From NCBI GenBank assembly GCA_025331125.1, contig JAOALB010000066.1, positions 1 to 64,000 of the forward strand: a stretch of DNA of 64,000 nucleotides, in the 5' to 3' direction. Below are positions 38,770-50,470 of the stretch, piece by piece. The notes beneath the pieces are model-generated. The model worked only from the letters and a program-made list of their open reading frames with translations. It made no database searches and had not been told where the DNA came from. Every line of letters starts with the position of its first letter. Position 1 is the first letter of the stretch. This DNA comes from Mycogone perniciosa (taxonomy: Eukaryota > Ascomycota > Sordariomycetes > Hypocreales > Hypocreaceae). Both the position numbers and the translations under genes were made by a program.

Positions 38770-41339
38770 AAAGCTTTATAAAAGCTAACAATTAATAAAC
38801 TTTAAAAGCCTGCACCAAAACTTAAATAAAAAGGTAATATAGTTTTAAAAGTTACTAATTGTATATTATTTAATTAAACTATATACTATAATAATAACTG
38901 CTTTATTTATAAGTTTAATAAACATAAAAGCAGATAATACTTAAAATAATTTAAAAAGATATTTATAAAAAATTAAAAGGGATATTAATTAAAGTATAAA
39001 TCTTTAATTTTTAAAAATATATTTAAAGAAAATAAAGTAAATAGGTATTTATAATATTTAAATAGTTTAATAAAATAAAACTTAAACTTTAATTATATAA
39101 AGTTAAATAAAGATAATAGTATTTTAAATAAATAAATTATTATCATAATCGACTATTAATATTTTAATTACATTACGGCAGGCAATAAAAGATAAACTAG
39201 CAGCAGTAACTTTAATAATAAAAATAGAAATAACCCTTTATAATATAAACTATTACTATATAATACTATACGTTTAAAACTAGAAAATATACTATTAATA
39301 TATAGTAACTTTAAAAATAATTTAAATAAAGATTACCTTTATATAATTAAAAGAATTGCTAGAAATATATAACTAGACAGGATATATTTATACTTATATA
39401 AGTAGCTTTATATATAAAACAAAGCTAATAATAAAATAGCTGTTAAAGTAATTCTAACTGCCTTAGCTATATAAATAGAACTTATATATATTTATAGACA
39501 GGGAGACTATACTGTAAATAACCTTACCTATAAAGAATAATATACTATATCCTAAATTACTTATATTGCATATAGGTATATAGTATACTTTTAAAAGAAA
39601 GTAAAGTATAATATATTTTTAATTAAAATCTTATTTTACTTTATAAAATAGGTATAAGATTATAATACTTTTAAAGAGTAGATTATAACTATATAGTATT
39701 AAGACTTAAAACTTATTATTATTAAATTAAATAATAAAGGTTTAAAACAATATCGTTAACTATAAAAGTTTAAAGAATATAAGTTTAAAAGATATTATAT
39801 TTACTGCTAAAAGAAATTAATAAAATAGCATTTCTGCTATAATAAAAGGTTTAAGTGCAATTAATAATATTATTTAAAGTATAATAGCTTAAAGTATATT
39901 TTATATAAATAGAATAAATTAAAATATTAATATATATAATAAATTAATAATACTTTATATTTATTACTAGACTATATATATAATTAGAAAGATAAATATA
40001 TTATTTACTTATAGGAAAAACTTTAAAAGTAGTAAATATAAAAATATATAAAGTATAAACCTACTTTAAAAGACAGAGAAATTAATTAAATTATAAGGGA
40101 ACTATATTAAAATTAGTTTAACTTTATTACCTATAAAAGAATTACTTATAATAAAAGAAGGTAGTATTTACTTTAAAGAACCTTAATTAACTATAAAATC
40201 TATATAAAAAGAAAAGATTTAAAAAATAATTAATATTACCTATAAAAAGGCTATAAAGTAATAATTAATAAATTATATCTTTTAAAATATTAAATAATAA
40301 AAGTAATAATAAAGATTTACTATATTTTAAATTAAAGATGATAATTAAAGGATATTAGCTATATATATTAATAAATAATAAAATAATAGGCAATTTTATT
40401 ATACCTATAACTATAAATTGCTTATAGTTACTTTAAAAAAAGAAAATTAAACTATATTAACTTTATTTAATAAAAAGAGGAGCCTTTATATATAATAATA
40501 GATAGGTTAAGCGAAAGATTAATTATTTTAAATTTAAAATTATTAAATATAAAAGAAAGGTTTTTTGCAATATAGTAAATATCGATAAATATAATATTAT
40601 TTTTAATTACTTTTAATTACAATGCAATAACTTTAATATTAACGAAGAGAATAGCTAGCTTTATTAATGCAATAGTAAAGCTTCCCTAGTAATTAAAATT
40701 ATTAAAAAGGCCTTAACTATAAAGCAGAAATCCTATATAAAACCTTTAAGTATATTAAAGAAAAGAATTAAAAAGGTTACTTTTAATTTAATTATAGAAA
40801 TAATCCCTTTAAAAGTAAAACTTAAATAAAGTAAAGGAAAAGATAAATAAGTTCAAAGTATAATTGCCTTTTTATAGAAAGTATTTAATAATATTAATAA
40901 AATACTTAAAATAAAAAGCCTTAAAATAATAATATTATTAAAATAGCTATAGAATATCTTTAAAGAATACTAAGAGTATTATAAATTATTTAAAGAAATA
41001 CTTAATATAAAACTACTAGGATATAGTTAATAGGACTATATAATTAAATTTAAAGATAATATAAGTACTATTTTTTATAGAATTTATAATCTAAATAAAA
41101 AAAAGCTTAAAAGCTTATATAATTATTTAAATAATATATTAGTTAAAGGGTATATTTAACCCTCTTTATTAAAAGGAGGCTATTTTATTATATTTATATT
41201 AAAAAAAGGAAATAAACTATAATTAACTATAAACTATTAATAGTTTAATAAAGATACTATTAAAAATAAAGCTTTAGTACTATTAATTATAGAATTATAA
41301 AATAAACTATATAAGAAAAAGTGATTTATAGCGTTAAAT

Positions 41340-43830
41340 TTTAAAGGCGCTTATAACTTTATTTAAATTAAGGAAAAATATAAATAAATAACTGCCTTTT
41401 AAATTCAATATAGTTTATTTAAATATTTAATTACACCTTTTAGCTTTATTAACGCCCTTGCAATATTTTAAAAGATAATTAATAGTATATTAAAAGAGTA
41501 TTTTAATATTTTTATAATAGTTTATATAAATAATATTTTAATCTTTTTAAATACCTTTAAAGAATATAAAGTAAATATCTATAAAGTACTATAAATATTA
41601 TAAAATGCTAAATTATTTATAAAACTAAAGAAATATAAATGTTATATATAAAAGATTACTTTTTTAAAGTATATTATTACCTTTAAAGAAATTTATATAA
41701 ATCTATTAAAAGTATAAGCAGTAAAAAACTAGCCTATACCTATAATAGTTAAAGAAGTTTAAAGCTTTTTATATTTTATTAACTATTATTAGCAATTTAT
41801 TAAAGGCTATAAAAGTATTATATTAACCCTTTATAAATTTACTAAAAAAGATTAAAAGTTTTTATAGGCATTAAATATATAAAATACAATTAATACATTT
41901 AAGCAATTTATTTTAAAAGGATTTATATTTATTATATTTAACTTATTTAAAAAAATAAAAGTTAAAATAAATACTTTTAATTTTACTATAAAAGTTTAAT
42001 TTACTTAAAAGGATAACAATAGTAAACTATATTTAATTGCTTTTTATTTTTAAATAGTATATAATATAAAGCTAAACTATTTAATATATAATAAAGAATT
42101 CCTTACTATTATTTTTATATTTAAAGAATAGTAATATTACCTATTAAAAGGAATATATAAAGTTAAAGTATATATTAACTATAAAAATATTATATATTTC
42201 GCAATAGTTTAATAACTCTTTAAAGATATATCCGCTATATAGAATGTCTTTCAGAATTTAATTATATCTTAATTTATTATAAAGGATTTAAAAATAAATA
42301 AGTAAATGCACTTAGTAAATAAACTAACTATAATTAAAGAAAGATTAAGTATACTAGGCAAATTTTAAAATAAACCTTTAAAGAATATTATTAATAAATA
42401 ATACTTTAAGTTATATATAAAGTATTTAATAATAATATTATACTTTAATATATTAAAAAGTATTATATTGTTTAAAATAATAATAGATTCTTAAAAGAGA
42501 TAGAGTTTAATAATAAAGTAATTTAATAATAAAATAAAAAGATTTAATTTTAAATAAACTTTAAACAGATATAGTTAAAGAAGTTTATAAATATTTAATA
42601 TATAAATATAAAGGTATTTGCAAGATTTATAAATAGATATTAAAGTACTTTAAGTTTTACAGGCTTAAAAAAGTAATATAAAATATTATTTTTTACTATA
42701 TAATTTATAAAACAGTTAAACCTTTAAAATAGAAACTATATAGTAAACTTTAACCTTTACTAATACTAGAATAACTATAAAGGTTAGTTTTATTAAACTT
42801 TATTATTAAACTACTATTATTTATTAAACTAAAATTAAAGATTAAATGTAATAGTATTTTAATAATTATAAATTAATTTATTAAATACTTTTACTTTTTT
42901 TTATATAAAAAAGCAATAAATATAAAAATACTAGCTTATATATTTTTATAATTTATTGCTGTTAACTATATAATTCCAGCTAAAATTATTTTTAATTAAA
43001 GATAAAGCTTTATATTTAAATTCTAGTAAATATTTATAAACTAGTTAAATATAAATTATAAGCTTAATACTATATATTACCTATAAATAAATAAATAGAT
43101 AAAATATATTAATTAGATTATTAAAGCCTATTTAAAAGGTTATATTAACTTTAATTACAATAATTAAATAAAGAAGTTATTAATTATATGGATATTCTAT
43201 AATAGCAATATTTTAAAGTTAACTAGACTTAGCTTTATATATACTAATTATAACTTTACGTTAAATATATATAAAGCATTAAAGAAAGGCCTATATATTA
43301 ATAAAGTATAAATTCAAGCTAAAGATACAAAGCAGTTATATAAAGACATAAAGGTATAACTTTATTTTATATAAGAAAGAATAAAAGAATATACTAATAA
43401 ATATAGCTTAAAGGCATTAATCTTTAAAGAGGGAGATATAGTTTATTTATATTGATATTCATTAAAAAGAAAGACTATAAATATTCAAATAATATAATTA
43501 AGTAATAAATTAAATTTTAAAAAACTTAAACTTTACTTAATTAAAAAAGTTATTTTAAAAGTTACTTATAAGCTTATATTATTAAACTGTATTTAAATTT
43601 ATTTAATATTTTATATTTTACTACTTAAAAATATTATAAAATAAATTCAAAAGTAGACTAATTATAGATTTAATTAAAGTTTTACTAATTAAAGAAAAAT
43701 ATAAAGTTAAGGAAATTAAAGCTATAAAAATAAAAGATAATAAACGCTAGTATTTAATAAAGTAGAAAAACTATAAAGAGGAATATAACTTTTAAGAATT
43801 TAAAGAATACTTTAAGCACTTTTAGACAAC
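41340..43830 (+). pseudogene. Family 1 pol remnant: RT, RNase H, integrase, chromodomain (copy C)
   Basis: RT reads TPFSFINALAIF at about 41426-41472 (from TPFGLTNAPATF) and VYINNILIF at 41521-41550 (from VYLDDILIF), both catalytic Asp lost. RNase H reads LIAFYF and YNKEFLTII around 42030-42110 (from the AFYSRK...YDKELLAIV region). Integrase shows the remnant of its zinc finger and KPLK-KLYSKL near 42720 and the P-Q-T-D-G-Q-like stretch near 43085-43125. The chromodomain reads YLIK*KNY near 43760, with the aromatic-cage-type Trp codon TGG now TAG. The order is that of chromoviruses. Confidence 0.82.
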
Positions 43831-44500
43831 TTTATAATAATTCTACTAAAATTTTAATTTTTTAATAATAAATTAAGCAGCCTGAAAGTAGTTTAGTTAA
43901 TTATATTAACAGCCTTAAAAGAATATATATTAATAGCAGCCTTTCCTTTATAATATTTAGCTTTATCCAGCTTATCTATATTTTTAACCTAAAATTTACT
44001 ATTTTTGCCCCTTTTATTATTAATGACTTGCGCTGGGTATAAAGGTAAATTAATTGCGTTAAAGCCTTAAAAGACTTGCAATATAATTCTGCTAACTTAA
44101 ACTCTGCCTTTTATTCCTGCGCCTTTAATTGCTTATACTTTAAAGTAATTTAAAATATTAAAAGAATTAAAAAAAAGATTTATAAGTATTTACTAATACT
44201 TTAAAACTATTATAAAAGCGCCCTTATTAAATACACTTTTAGTATTAAAATACTTATCTATTATTTTATAAATATAATTACAGGAATAATAATATAAATA
44301 AAGTATAATTTTAAAACCTAGTTTTTTAATAAAAGATATAAACGCTAAACACTAAAAGGTTTTTAACAAATAAGCCTTTTTAATATAACTTATATTATTA
44401 GTACCGCATATATAAAAAGGAAAAAGAAAAAACATTATACTTATAAAAGGAGGTATAGTATTTATGCCGCACAGGTAAAGTCTTAAGGATAAAACTATTA

Positions 44501-44510
44501 GGAGGGGGAT
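44501..44510 (+). promoter_or_regulatory. Polypurine tract of copy C
   Basis: GGAGGGGGAT lies directly before the 3' LTR and is one of the most G-rich spots in the element. It would prime plus-strand synthesis. Confidence 0.75.
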
Positions 44511-44912
44511 ATTATATTATAACCTAACCCTTATATAGCTGTATAAAGGGTTTAAGGCAGTATATACCCTGGAAGAATAATAGAATAACCGTCTAATTAA
44601 GAAGGATTACTTAGATTACTATAAACTATAAATTACTTAAATTACGAAATATAAGCTAAAGTAATCTAATATAACCATAATCTATATATAATCTAAGTAT
44701 ATTTATTATATATCTCGTTTATATATAGAACTAGATAAATTACAATCGATAGTATAGTTATTTAGATAGTCGTTAATACAATTATTCACCTAAACCACCA
44801 GTTCTATAGAATAGTAACTATATTACCCTGCTTAGTATTTATCCTTAACCTTTCTGTTAATATAAACCCACGAACCTCGGTTTAACTGTTGAGAACTAAC
44901 CAAGATTGTTAC
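44511..44912 (+). repeat. 3' LTR of copy C
   Basis: This ~402 bp LTR starts after the polypurine tract and ends GATTGTTAC. It is less mutated than the 5' LTR and shares its last 200 bases with the copy A LTR and with 31837-31993 plus 37561-37621. Confidence 0.82.
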
Positions 44913-45420
44913 AATATATATATATTATAGAATTTTATAATATATAGAATTATAATATTGAATTTAATATACTTAAAGTTTTTCTTTTTTAAATTTAATT
45001 TATAATAAACAATTAACTTAAATTATTATAATAAACTTATTTATAAAGCTTTTTAATTATATAAAAACAATTATAATTATAATATAAAAACGTAATTTAA
45101 TATATATATATATATAATTATATAACCTAATACCCTTAATACCTATTAATTAATCTTTAATATATATATATACTAAAAGCTATTTCAAGGAATGAAAATA
45201 ATAATTAATTATAAACATTTATTCTTGAAATATTAATATATAAATCATTAATTTAAACGATATTTCCCTTTTATTTTACTATTTAGTTAATAGTCTCTTT
45301 TATATTCTTATTATATCAATTTCGCCTTTTTTATTAATATAGATATCATACTATTTTTATAGCAGCTTAATAGTTCCTATAATCTACAGTAAATAGTAGT
45401 ATTATATTTTTCCTTTATTA
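44913..45420. other. AT-rich spacer
   Basis: About 500 bases of AT-rich DNA with TA runs separate the copy C LTR from the second gene island. I see no gene or element motif. Confidence 0.5.
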
Positions 45421-47227
45421 GTTAGGATACATTCACCTATTCAAGAACAATACTCTTAGGCTTTATTAAATTGGTCTTTATAACTATTACTGCTACTTAT
45501 TGGTGGCTATTTTGGGAGGCCTCTGAGTGTACTCACGGGCTGTTGCGTTGATTCCGATACTAGCGCATTTACTATAGATGCTGGAGACAAGAGGCCGCCT
45601 TGGGGGCAAATCGGTTGGAATCAACTTACTCCGTACACAACAGGTATTCCTATTGCCTGTGCTTCTTCGTCTGCCAGAAGATCAACAATATCTATACGAG
45701 CGGTAGCAGTAAAGTTGCGGGTTAATTTCTTTTTATTGGGCTATACGAGGTATTGTGGAGGTAATTACGCCACCCCCCACAAACACAACAAATCGATATC
45801 TCTTGCCCCCGACATGACATGCCGACATGACGGCCAGGACTTTTGCAACTACCGATGATTAGATAATATCTAGGCACTTTACGGAGTACTCCGTAGTGAA
45901 TCGAAGTAGGAAGCGGTGGGTTAGTGGCTCCAACCAAAATCCAAAGCCTTGTCTGCGCCTCTGTCATGGGTAAATTTTCGACTACGATAACCTTATTCTG
46001 GCGTTGACACCAAACACTTGCACGTCTTTTATGATCGAGCTCTGGAGAATCTCGTCACCAACCGCACTATTTTATCAGACGACATTGACGGTCTATATGA
46101 GTATATCTGTATGCGGTGGTAATCATTCCTCCTACTTTAACACCTTGACCTCATGTCCTTGTGATTCTGTCCGTTGAACTTATGGAACAAATAAGCACTT
46201 GAACTGAACATCCAGTCGGGCGGACTGCGAATTATGTACTAAGCCCATGACAGGGGTCGCTAAAGTCTACCTGTAAATCAGCCTTGTAGGAGATTTAGTT
46301 AGTGCTACGAGCGCCCTCCGGAGTACACTAAGTTGTGGCCGTGGAATTTCCAACACGCCCACTCGAATGCTTGACTAGAAAATGACGGTGCCTGTTCGAG
46401 CTAGCATAATTCCCGCAGTATGTGGCAATGGCGATTGTTGAATCCAAGTTTATGACCTTGAATATCTATAAGGGGTGCCGAAGTTACGAGCATGGGCGTG
46501 TATTTTCTTCATTCTTTTTTACTTCAACTTCATAGTAACATAATATCCACGTCAGCTGAATGGGACTTTAAGAATGGAATTATTCTCTTATTTTATCTGG
46601 TCGGTTAAAATGGAGTATACAGCTCGTCCATCCCCCATGCTAGATTGCCGGAGGCAAAGAAAGTCATCTCCGATCAGCCTCATCCTTGAACCACGAGTCA
46701 ACACCCCTGAATGATGTGCGAGTGAAATGGCCCCCGAGTGAGAATTATGTCTCACTTATTAAGAACCATGGATATAACGCTAACTCGGTGGCGTTCGTTT
46801 GACATTTCATGGGGATAGTATTGGTGGGTTTTGCCCCTACAATAGGAAATCAAGGCAGCGTTACATAAGCACGTTTTCTTGATTGCTGTTGACGTTTGGG
46901 TCTTCTGCCCAAAGATTTCTAGCCCAATAAAGCACGGCCAAGGCTTCGGACCGGGTTTACTCAGTGCATACGGGGTACGGAGTACAATCCCCGACAATAA
47001 ATACCGATTCTCGAGACGAATGATTCATAATTACGAGATACTTTGAGTGATAGAGGCTTAGCAATGGAAATCTTGCACGATCTATTCAAAGGGCTTTAAT
47101 CATTAATATCACCCGATTCCCCTCATTAAAACTTCTGTTCAACAGGTTAGTACCTGAACTTTCTTCCCTTCTACATCCCGTCACCAGCCCATACGGCCTT
47201 TTCTTTCTTGTCTACCACTTCACATTC
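45421..47227. other. Normal-composition intergenic DNA upstream of the membrane-protein gene
   Basis: About 1.8 kb of unmutated DNA with no convincing gene; the longest frames (minus strand 45722-45967 and 46752-46997, 81 residues each) look random. It holds three TACGGAGTA/TACTCCGTA motifs and must include the promoter of the downstream gene. Pyrimidine-rich stretches at 47158-47180 and 47200-47215 lie just upstream of the start, as is common in fungal promoters. Confidence 0.5.
45880..45895. repeat. 16 bp perfect palindrome TACGGAGTACTCCGTA
   Basis: This is two TACGGAGTA half-sites overlapping head-to-head. Single half-sites occur at 45627-45635 (as TACTCCGTA) and 46976-46984. I recall this motif as frequent in intergenic DNA of Aspergillus and Penicillium relatives; its function is unknown to me. 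Confidence 0.8.
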
Positions 47228-47245
47228 ATGCCCTGCAATTGTTAG
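47228..47245 (+). promoter_or_regulatory. Small upstream open reading frame (MPCNC-stop)
   Basis: ATG at 47228 opens a five-codon frame ending in TAG at 47243-47245, nine bases before the main start at 47255. If it is in the transcript it would tend to reduce initiation at the main ATG. That it is transcribed is inference. Confidence 0.45.
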
Positions 47246-47254
47246 ACATTCATT

Positions 47255-48453
47255 ATGGATCTCGCTTCTATATACTTTGGGCTCTTTCTAGGAGTGTTTG
47301 TGTTTACCTTTGCTAAGGTTCTACACCAGACCCGCCTTATATGGAGACGCACGAGAAGCTTTACCAACGCTTACGTATATATGATCTGGGTAGAGGCATG
47401 GGTAAATTTCGTGTTTGCTCTCACTACATTTCTATATCTCAATGGGGTCATCCCTGGAGGGTAATTGCTTGTCACTCTGCTATATTCCCGGTCTAAAAAC
47501 TTACTATGATCTCTAGTCTTGGATTTTACCTACTTGCCGGCAAGTATTGCTTATTTGGGTAACTCACTGAGGTTCTGGGCTTACAGACTTTTAGTGACTC
47601 TTTGGGCCATTCAAACGCAGCTCCTCCCACAAATCATTGCTAACCGTGTTTCCCTTATCATGACCAACAAACGAAAAGCCAGGAATCTCAAATGGGGTCT
47701 TGCGGTTTCTATCACTTGCGTTAATGTTGCCGTTTACTATATCTGGACTGTCGCGCATCTTGAATCCGCCACCCCTTTCCAACAGTATATAAACTACGCA
47801 TTTGAAAAGTTCGAGAAATCGTTTTTTCTTATTTTGGACTTGGGACTTAACTTATACTTCTTATATTTGGTTCGCTTCCGTCTGATTTCTGAAGGCCTAA
47901 CTAAGTATTGGAGGCTCTTCAACTTTAATGCTGGAATTGTGTTTCTCTCTACTTCCATGGATGTCCTGCTCCTTGGTTTTTTAAGCTTACCAGACCCCTT
48001 TTTGTGAGTTTCTGAATGGAGTCATCATTCCATCTATTTCTTCAATAACCTGTCGACTAACTTTCCCTTTGCAGATATGTTCAATTCGCCCCCCTCGCAT
48101 ATATTGTCAAGCTCCACATTGAGCTGCAAATGGCTGTCTTGATCTCGAAGGTTGTGCGTGGCGGCACAGTTGGTCGAGGAGATGATTGGAACGAAAGCAG
48201 TGGCCCTAGGTCTAATGGAGCACATCATACACTTACATCCCGAGTGGTTGTGAAGGGTGGCCCCGCTGTGTCAAAGTCAGACCATGCAATTTTAAGCAAG
48301 CTGGGAAAAACCACCCTTCATCATGAAGATAACTCTGGCTCAGAGACACAGTTGACAACATTCACTGGCGAGAATGGTATTATAAAGACAGTCGAGACCA
48401 CTGTTGTGGTAGATGATATTGAGGACGATTGCAGTGACAAGCTACATGTATAG
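47255..48453 (+). CDS. Fungal seven-transmembrane integral membrane protein (four exons, intact)
   Basis: The spliced model is 47255-47460, 47517-47539, 47595-48003 and 48075-48453, 1017 bases or 338 residues plus TAG. It belongs to a family of uncharacterised fungal integral membrane proteins, recognised by features such as LWAIQTQLLPQIIANRVSL, YLVRFRLISEGLTKY, MDVLLLG and YVQFAPLAYIVKLHIE. Hydrophobic segments lie at about residues 5-25, 44-66, 70-90, 110-130, 151-171, 186-208 and 214-236, suggesting seven helices. The last ~100 residues are hydrophilic, rich in Ser, Thr and charged residues, and probably cytosolic. The start was chosen as the first in-frame ATG, with the short N-terminus before helix 1 usual for the family. 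Function is unknown; a receptor-like role is only a guess from topology. It is the only intact gene here. Confidence 0.85.
47461..47516 (+). other. Intron 1 of the membrane-protein gene
   Basis: 56 bases, GTAATT...CTCTAG, phase 2. Without splicing the frame stops at once (GGG TAA). Confidence 0.75.
47540..47594 (+). other. Intron 2 of the membrane-protein gene, GC-AG type
   Basis: 55 bases with donor GCAAGT and acceptor TTTTAG. Only this choice keeps the frame after the 23-base exon 2 and gives PGGLGFYLLAVTLWAIQTQ, the residue spacing I remember for the family. A GT donor at 47544 with acceptor at 47586 also keeps the frame but adds five residues in helix 3. Confidence 0.6.
48004..48074 (+). 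other. Intron 3 of the membrane-protein gene
   Basis: 71 bases, GTGAGT...TTGCAG, with a GACTAAC branch site near 48055. It joins SLPDPF to LYVQFAPLAY. Confidence 0.85.
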
Positions 48454-48620
48454 TTGCCGGCGGACGGCCTAGAAAGGGGGTTATGACAAGGACCCAGGCG
48501 TTTGTGGGGCCGAGGCAATCAGAGGATGATTACCCAATAAACTGGACAGGGTATTTGGGAAGCCTTTCCAGCCTATCCTACCTCACTTCTTTCCCATTTT
48601 TTCTTTCATTATAAATCCCT
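48454..48620 (+). other. 3' flank of the membrane-protein gene
   Basis: Normal-composition DNA that probably carries the 3' untranslated region. CCCAATAAACTGG near 48532 contains an AATAAA-like sequence and could direct polyadenylation. Confidence 0.5.
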
Positions 48621-50433
48621 AATACGCAGACATTTAACTTATACAATTATTTTACTATATTATATTAGTTAGTTCAGCTAGGCTTTAAGCTCCCTACACT
48701 TTATTTTAAAGACTATAGTTTATACTTTGGTATAATAAAGCATTCGCCTTTAACTAAGATTATATTACTAGTACTAGATAATGATATATTGAATTTAAAG
48801 AACTTTAAAATTACCTTTAAAAGAGGAAGAGACTTTTATTAAAAGAACTACCTATATTAAAGTTCTGATTCATTTATATTAATATTATACATTTAAAGAA
48901 AGTCATTTTTATAATAATTAATATAGGTTTTTAATTTTATAACTTTTTAAATTTATTCCTTTTATATATATAATGAAGTAGTTTATTAAGAAAGCTTTAT
49001 TTATTATATATAAAAGTAAAATATAATAAAACTTTATGTATATAAATTAATATTTAAAAGTTTAAAAATAAAGGTTATAAAATTATAGAATTATAGGTAT
49101 TTAAAAATATAAATTAATATAGTAAACTAAATTATATAACTTTAATTAAACCTTTAAAAGTTTTTTGAAATTAATTATACTTTGATTATATTATTTATAT
49201 AATTACATAATTAACTTTAAATTTTAAATTACTTTTATTTTTTATATATAGTAAATATAAAAGAAAAAGAAAAGATATGTATTATAAATATTTATATAAC
49301 GTAATATATTATTTATTTTATATATATATTAATATATAATTGAATTATTTCTTTTAATTTATGATGCTTATATTTTATATAGTGATAACTTTATAATAAA
49401 AGCAATATAAACTATTTAGAAAAATTAATGTTATAAAATAATTATTATAAACTTTTAATATAAACTTTTATTATAAAGAAAAGTAATATATATTAATTAC
49501 TTTATATAATTATTATTGAAAGATAATATTAAAAAGGTATTAATTAAATTAAGCTTTGTATAAATATAAATCTTGATATAATTTATATAAATATATAACT
49601 TAATATACTATATTATAATTTATATTAATATTATAAATTAAATGAAATAGAAAAAGACTTTAATTATATTCAACTTAATATTATAATTCTTAATATCTTT
49701 TAAACTAATATATATATATATATATATTAAATATAGTATATAACGTTTAAGATTATATATATATATATATAATACTATTTTATAAATCAATATATATAGT
49801 TTAATAATCCTGGTTTTTAGTTCTTTACTTTTTAATATTAAATAAATAATTTTATAAAACTGTATTATTTTATTACTATAAAAGGCTATATTTAAAATAT
49901 ATTAAAAGTTTAACTTTATTAATTTCATTTACTTGTTATATATATAAACAGAGTTAACTTTAATAATATTAATAATTTTTACTTTGATAAAAAGTAAATA
50001 AGTGTTATTTTTAATTAATTAATATAATAAAGTATAAAGTAAATTCTTATTATTATATAAATATGAAATATTTAAGAAAATAACATAAAATAAATATATA
50101 ATAAAGTAACTTTTAATAAATATATTTATATATATAATAAAACGTTTTAATACTTTATTAATATTTACTTTAAAATTAAACCTTAGTAAATAAAATTGTT
50201 TAATATCTTTTAATATATATAAAGGTATATCTTTCATTTTCCTTTTTATTCCTTCCTTTATTATTTATTAGTTACTACTTTTTACCTTATTGTATATTAC
50301 TGTTTAAAAAAGTGAAAGAATAAATTTAACATTTAAAGCCTTATAGTATATTTTAATTAAAGTAAGTTTAAAGTTTTATTAATATAATTGAATAGTTAAA
50401 GTATAATTTATAATATAATAAAAGAGTAGTAAC
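48621..50433. other. AT-rich DNA, probable LTR at its right edge
   Basis: About 1.8 kb of AT-rich DNA with TA runs (for example around 49708-49728 and 49755-49770). No protein motif is readable. The right edge ends GTAACA at 50433, right before a pyrimidine-rich tract, which suits the inner end of a 3' LTR of the minus-strand element that follows; the outer LTR limit is not defined. Confidence 0.4.
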
Positions 50434-50470
50434 ATATACCCCTTTTCCCTTTCTTTCCCTCTCCTTTTAT
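50434..50470 (-). promoter_or_regulatory. Probable polypurine tract of copy F
   Basis: A nearly pure pyrimidine run on the + strand (purine on the minus strand) sits next to GTAACA, as in family 2. It would mark the junction of the internal region and the 3' LTR. Confidence 0.5.

Larger units (their letters stand above)
37622..44510 (+). mobile_element. Family 1 Ty3/Gypsy copy C, internal region (most complete copy)
   Basis: The internal region lies between the split 5' LTR (31837-31993 plus 37561-37621) and the 3' LTR at 44511. It holds, in order, a leader and gag with a mutated knuckle (38728-38769), RT (41340-41550), RNase H (41940-42125), integrase (42600-43130) and a chromodomain (43694-43830). 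After the chromodomain ~650 bases (43860-44500) differ from copy A, which suggests a subfamily difference or an insertion. The polypurine tract GGAGGGGGAT is at 44501-44510. No intact frame survives. Confidence 0.85.

Noticed and set aside
45722..46997. Two 81-residue minus-strand frames (45722-45967, 46752-46997)
   Set aside because: Cys-rich in part, but without family resemblance, signal peptide or introns; they contain the TACGGAGTA motifs and look like translated intergenic DNA.
47591..48518. Minus-strand frames opposite the membrane-protein gene
   Set aside because: They are antisense shadows of exons 3 and 4.
50019..50237. 72-residue minus-strand frame rich in Ile, Tyr and Phe
   Set aside because: Same reason: low-complexity translation of AT-rich DNA without any supporting motif.
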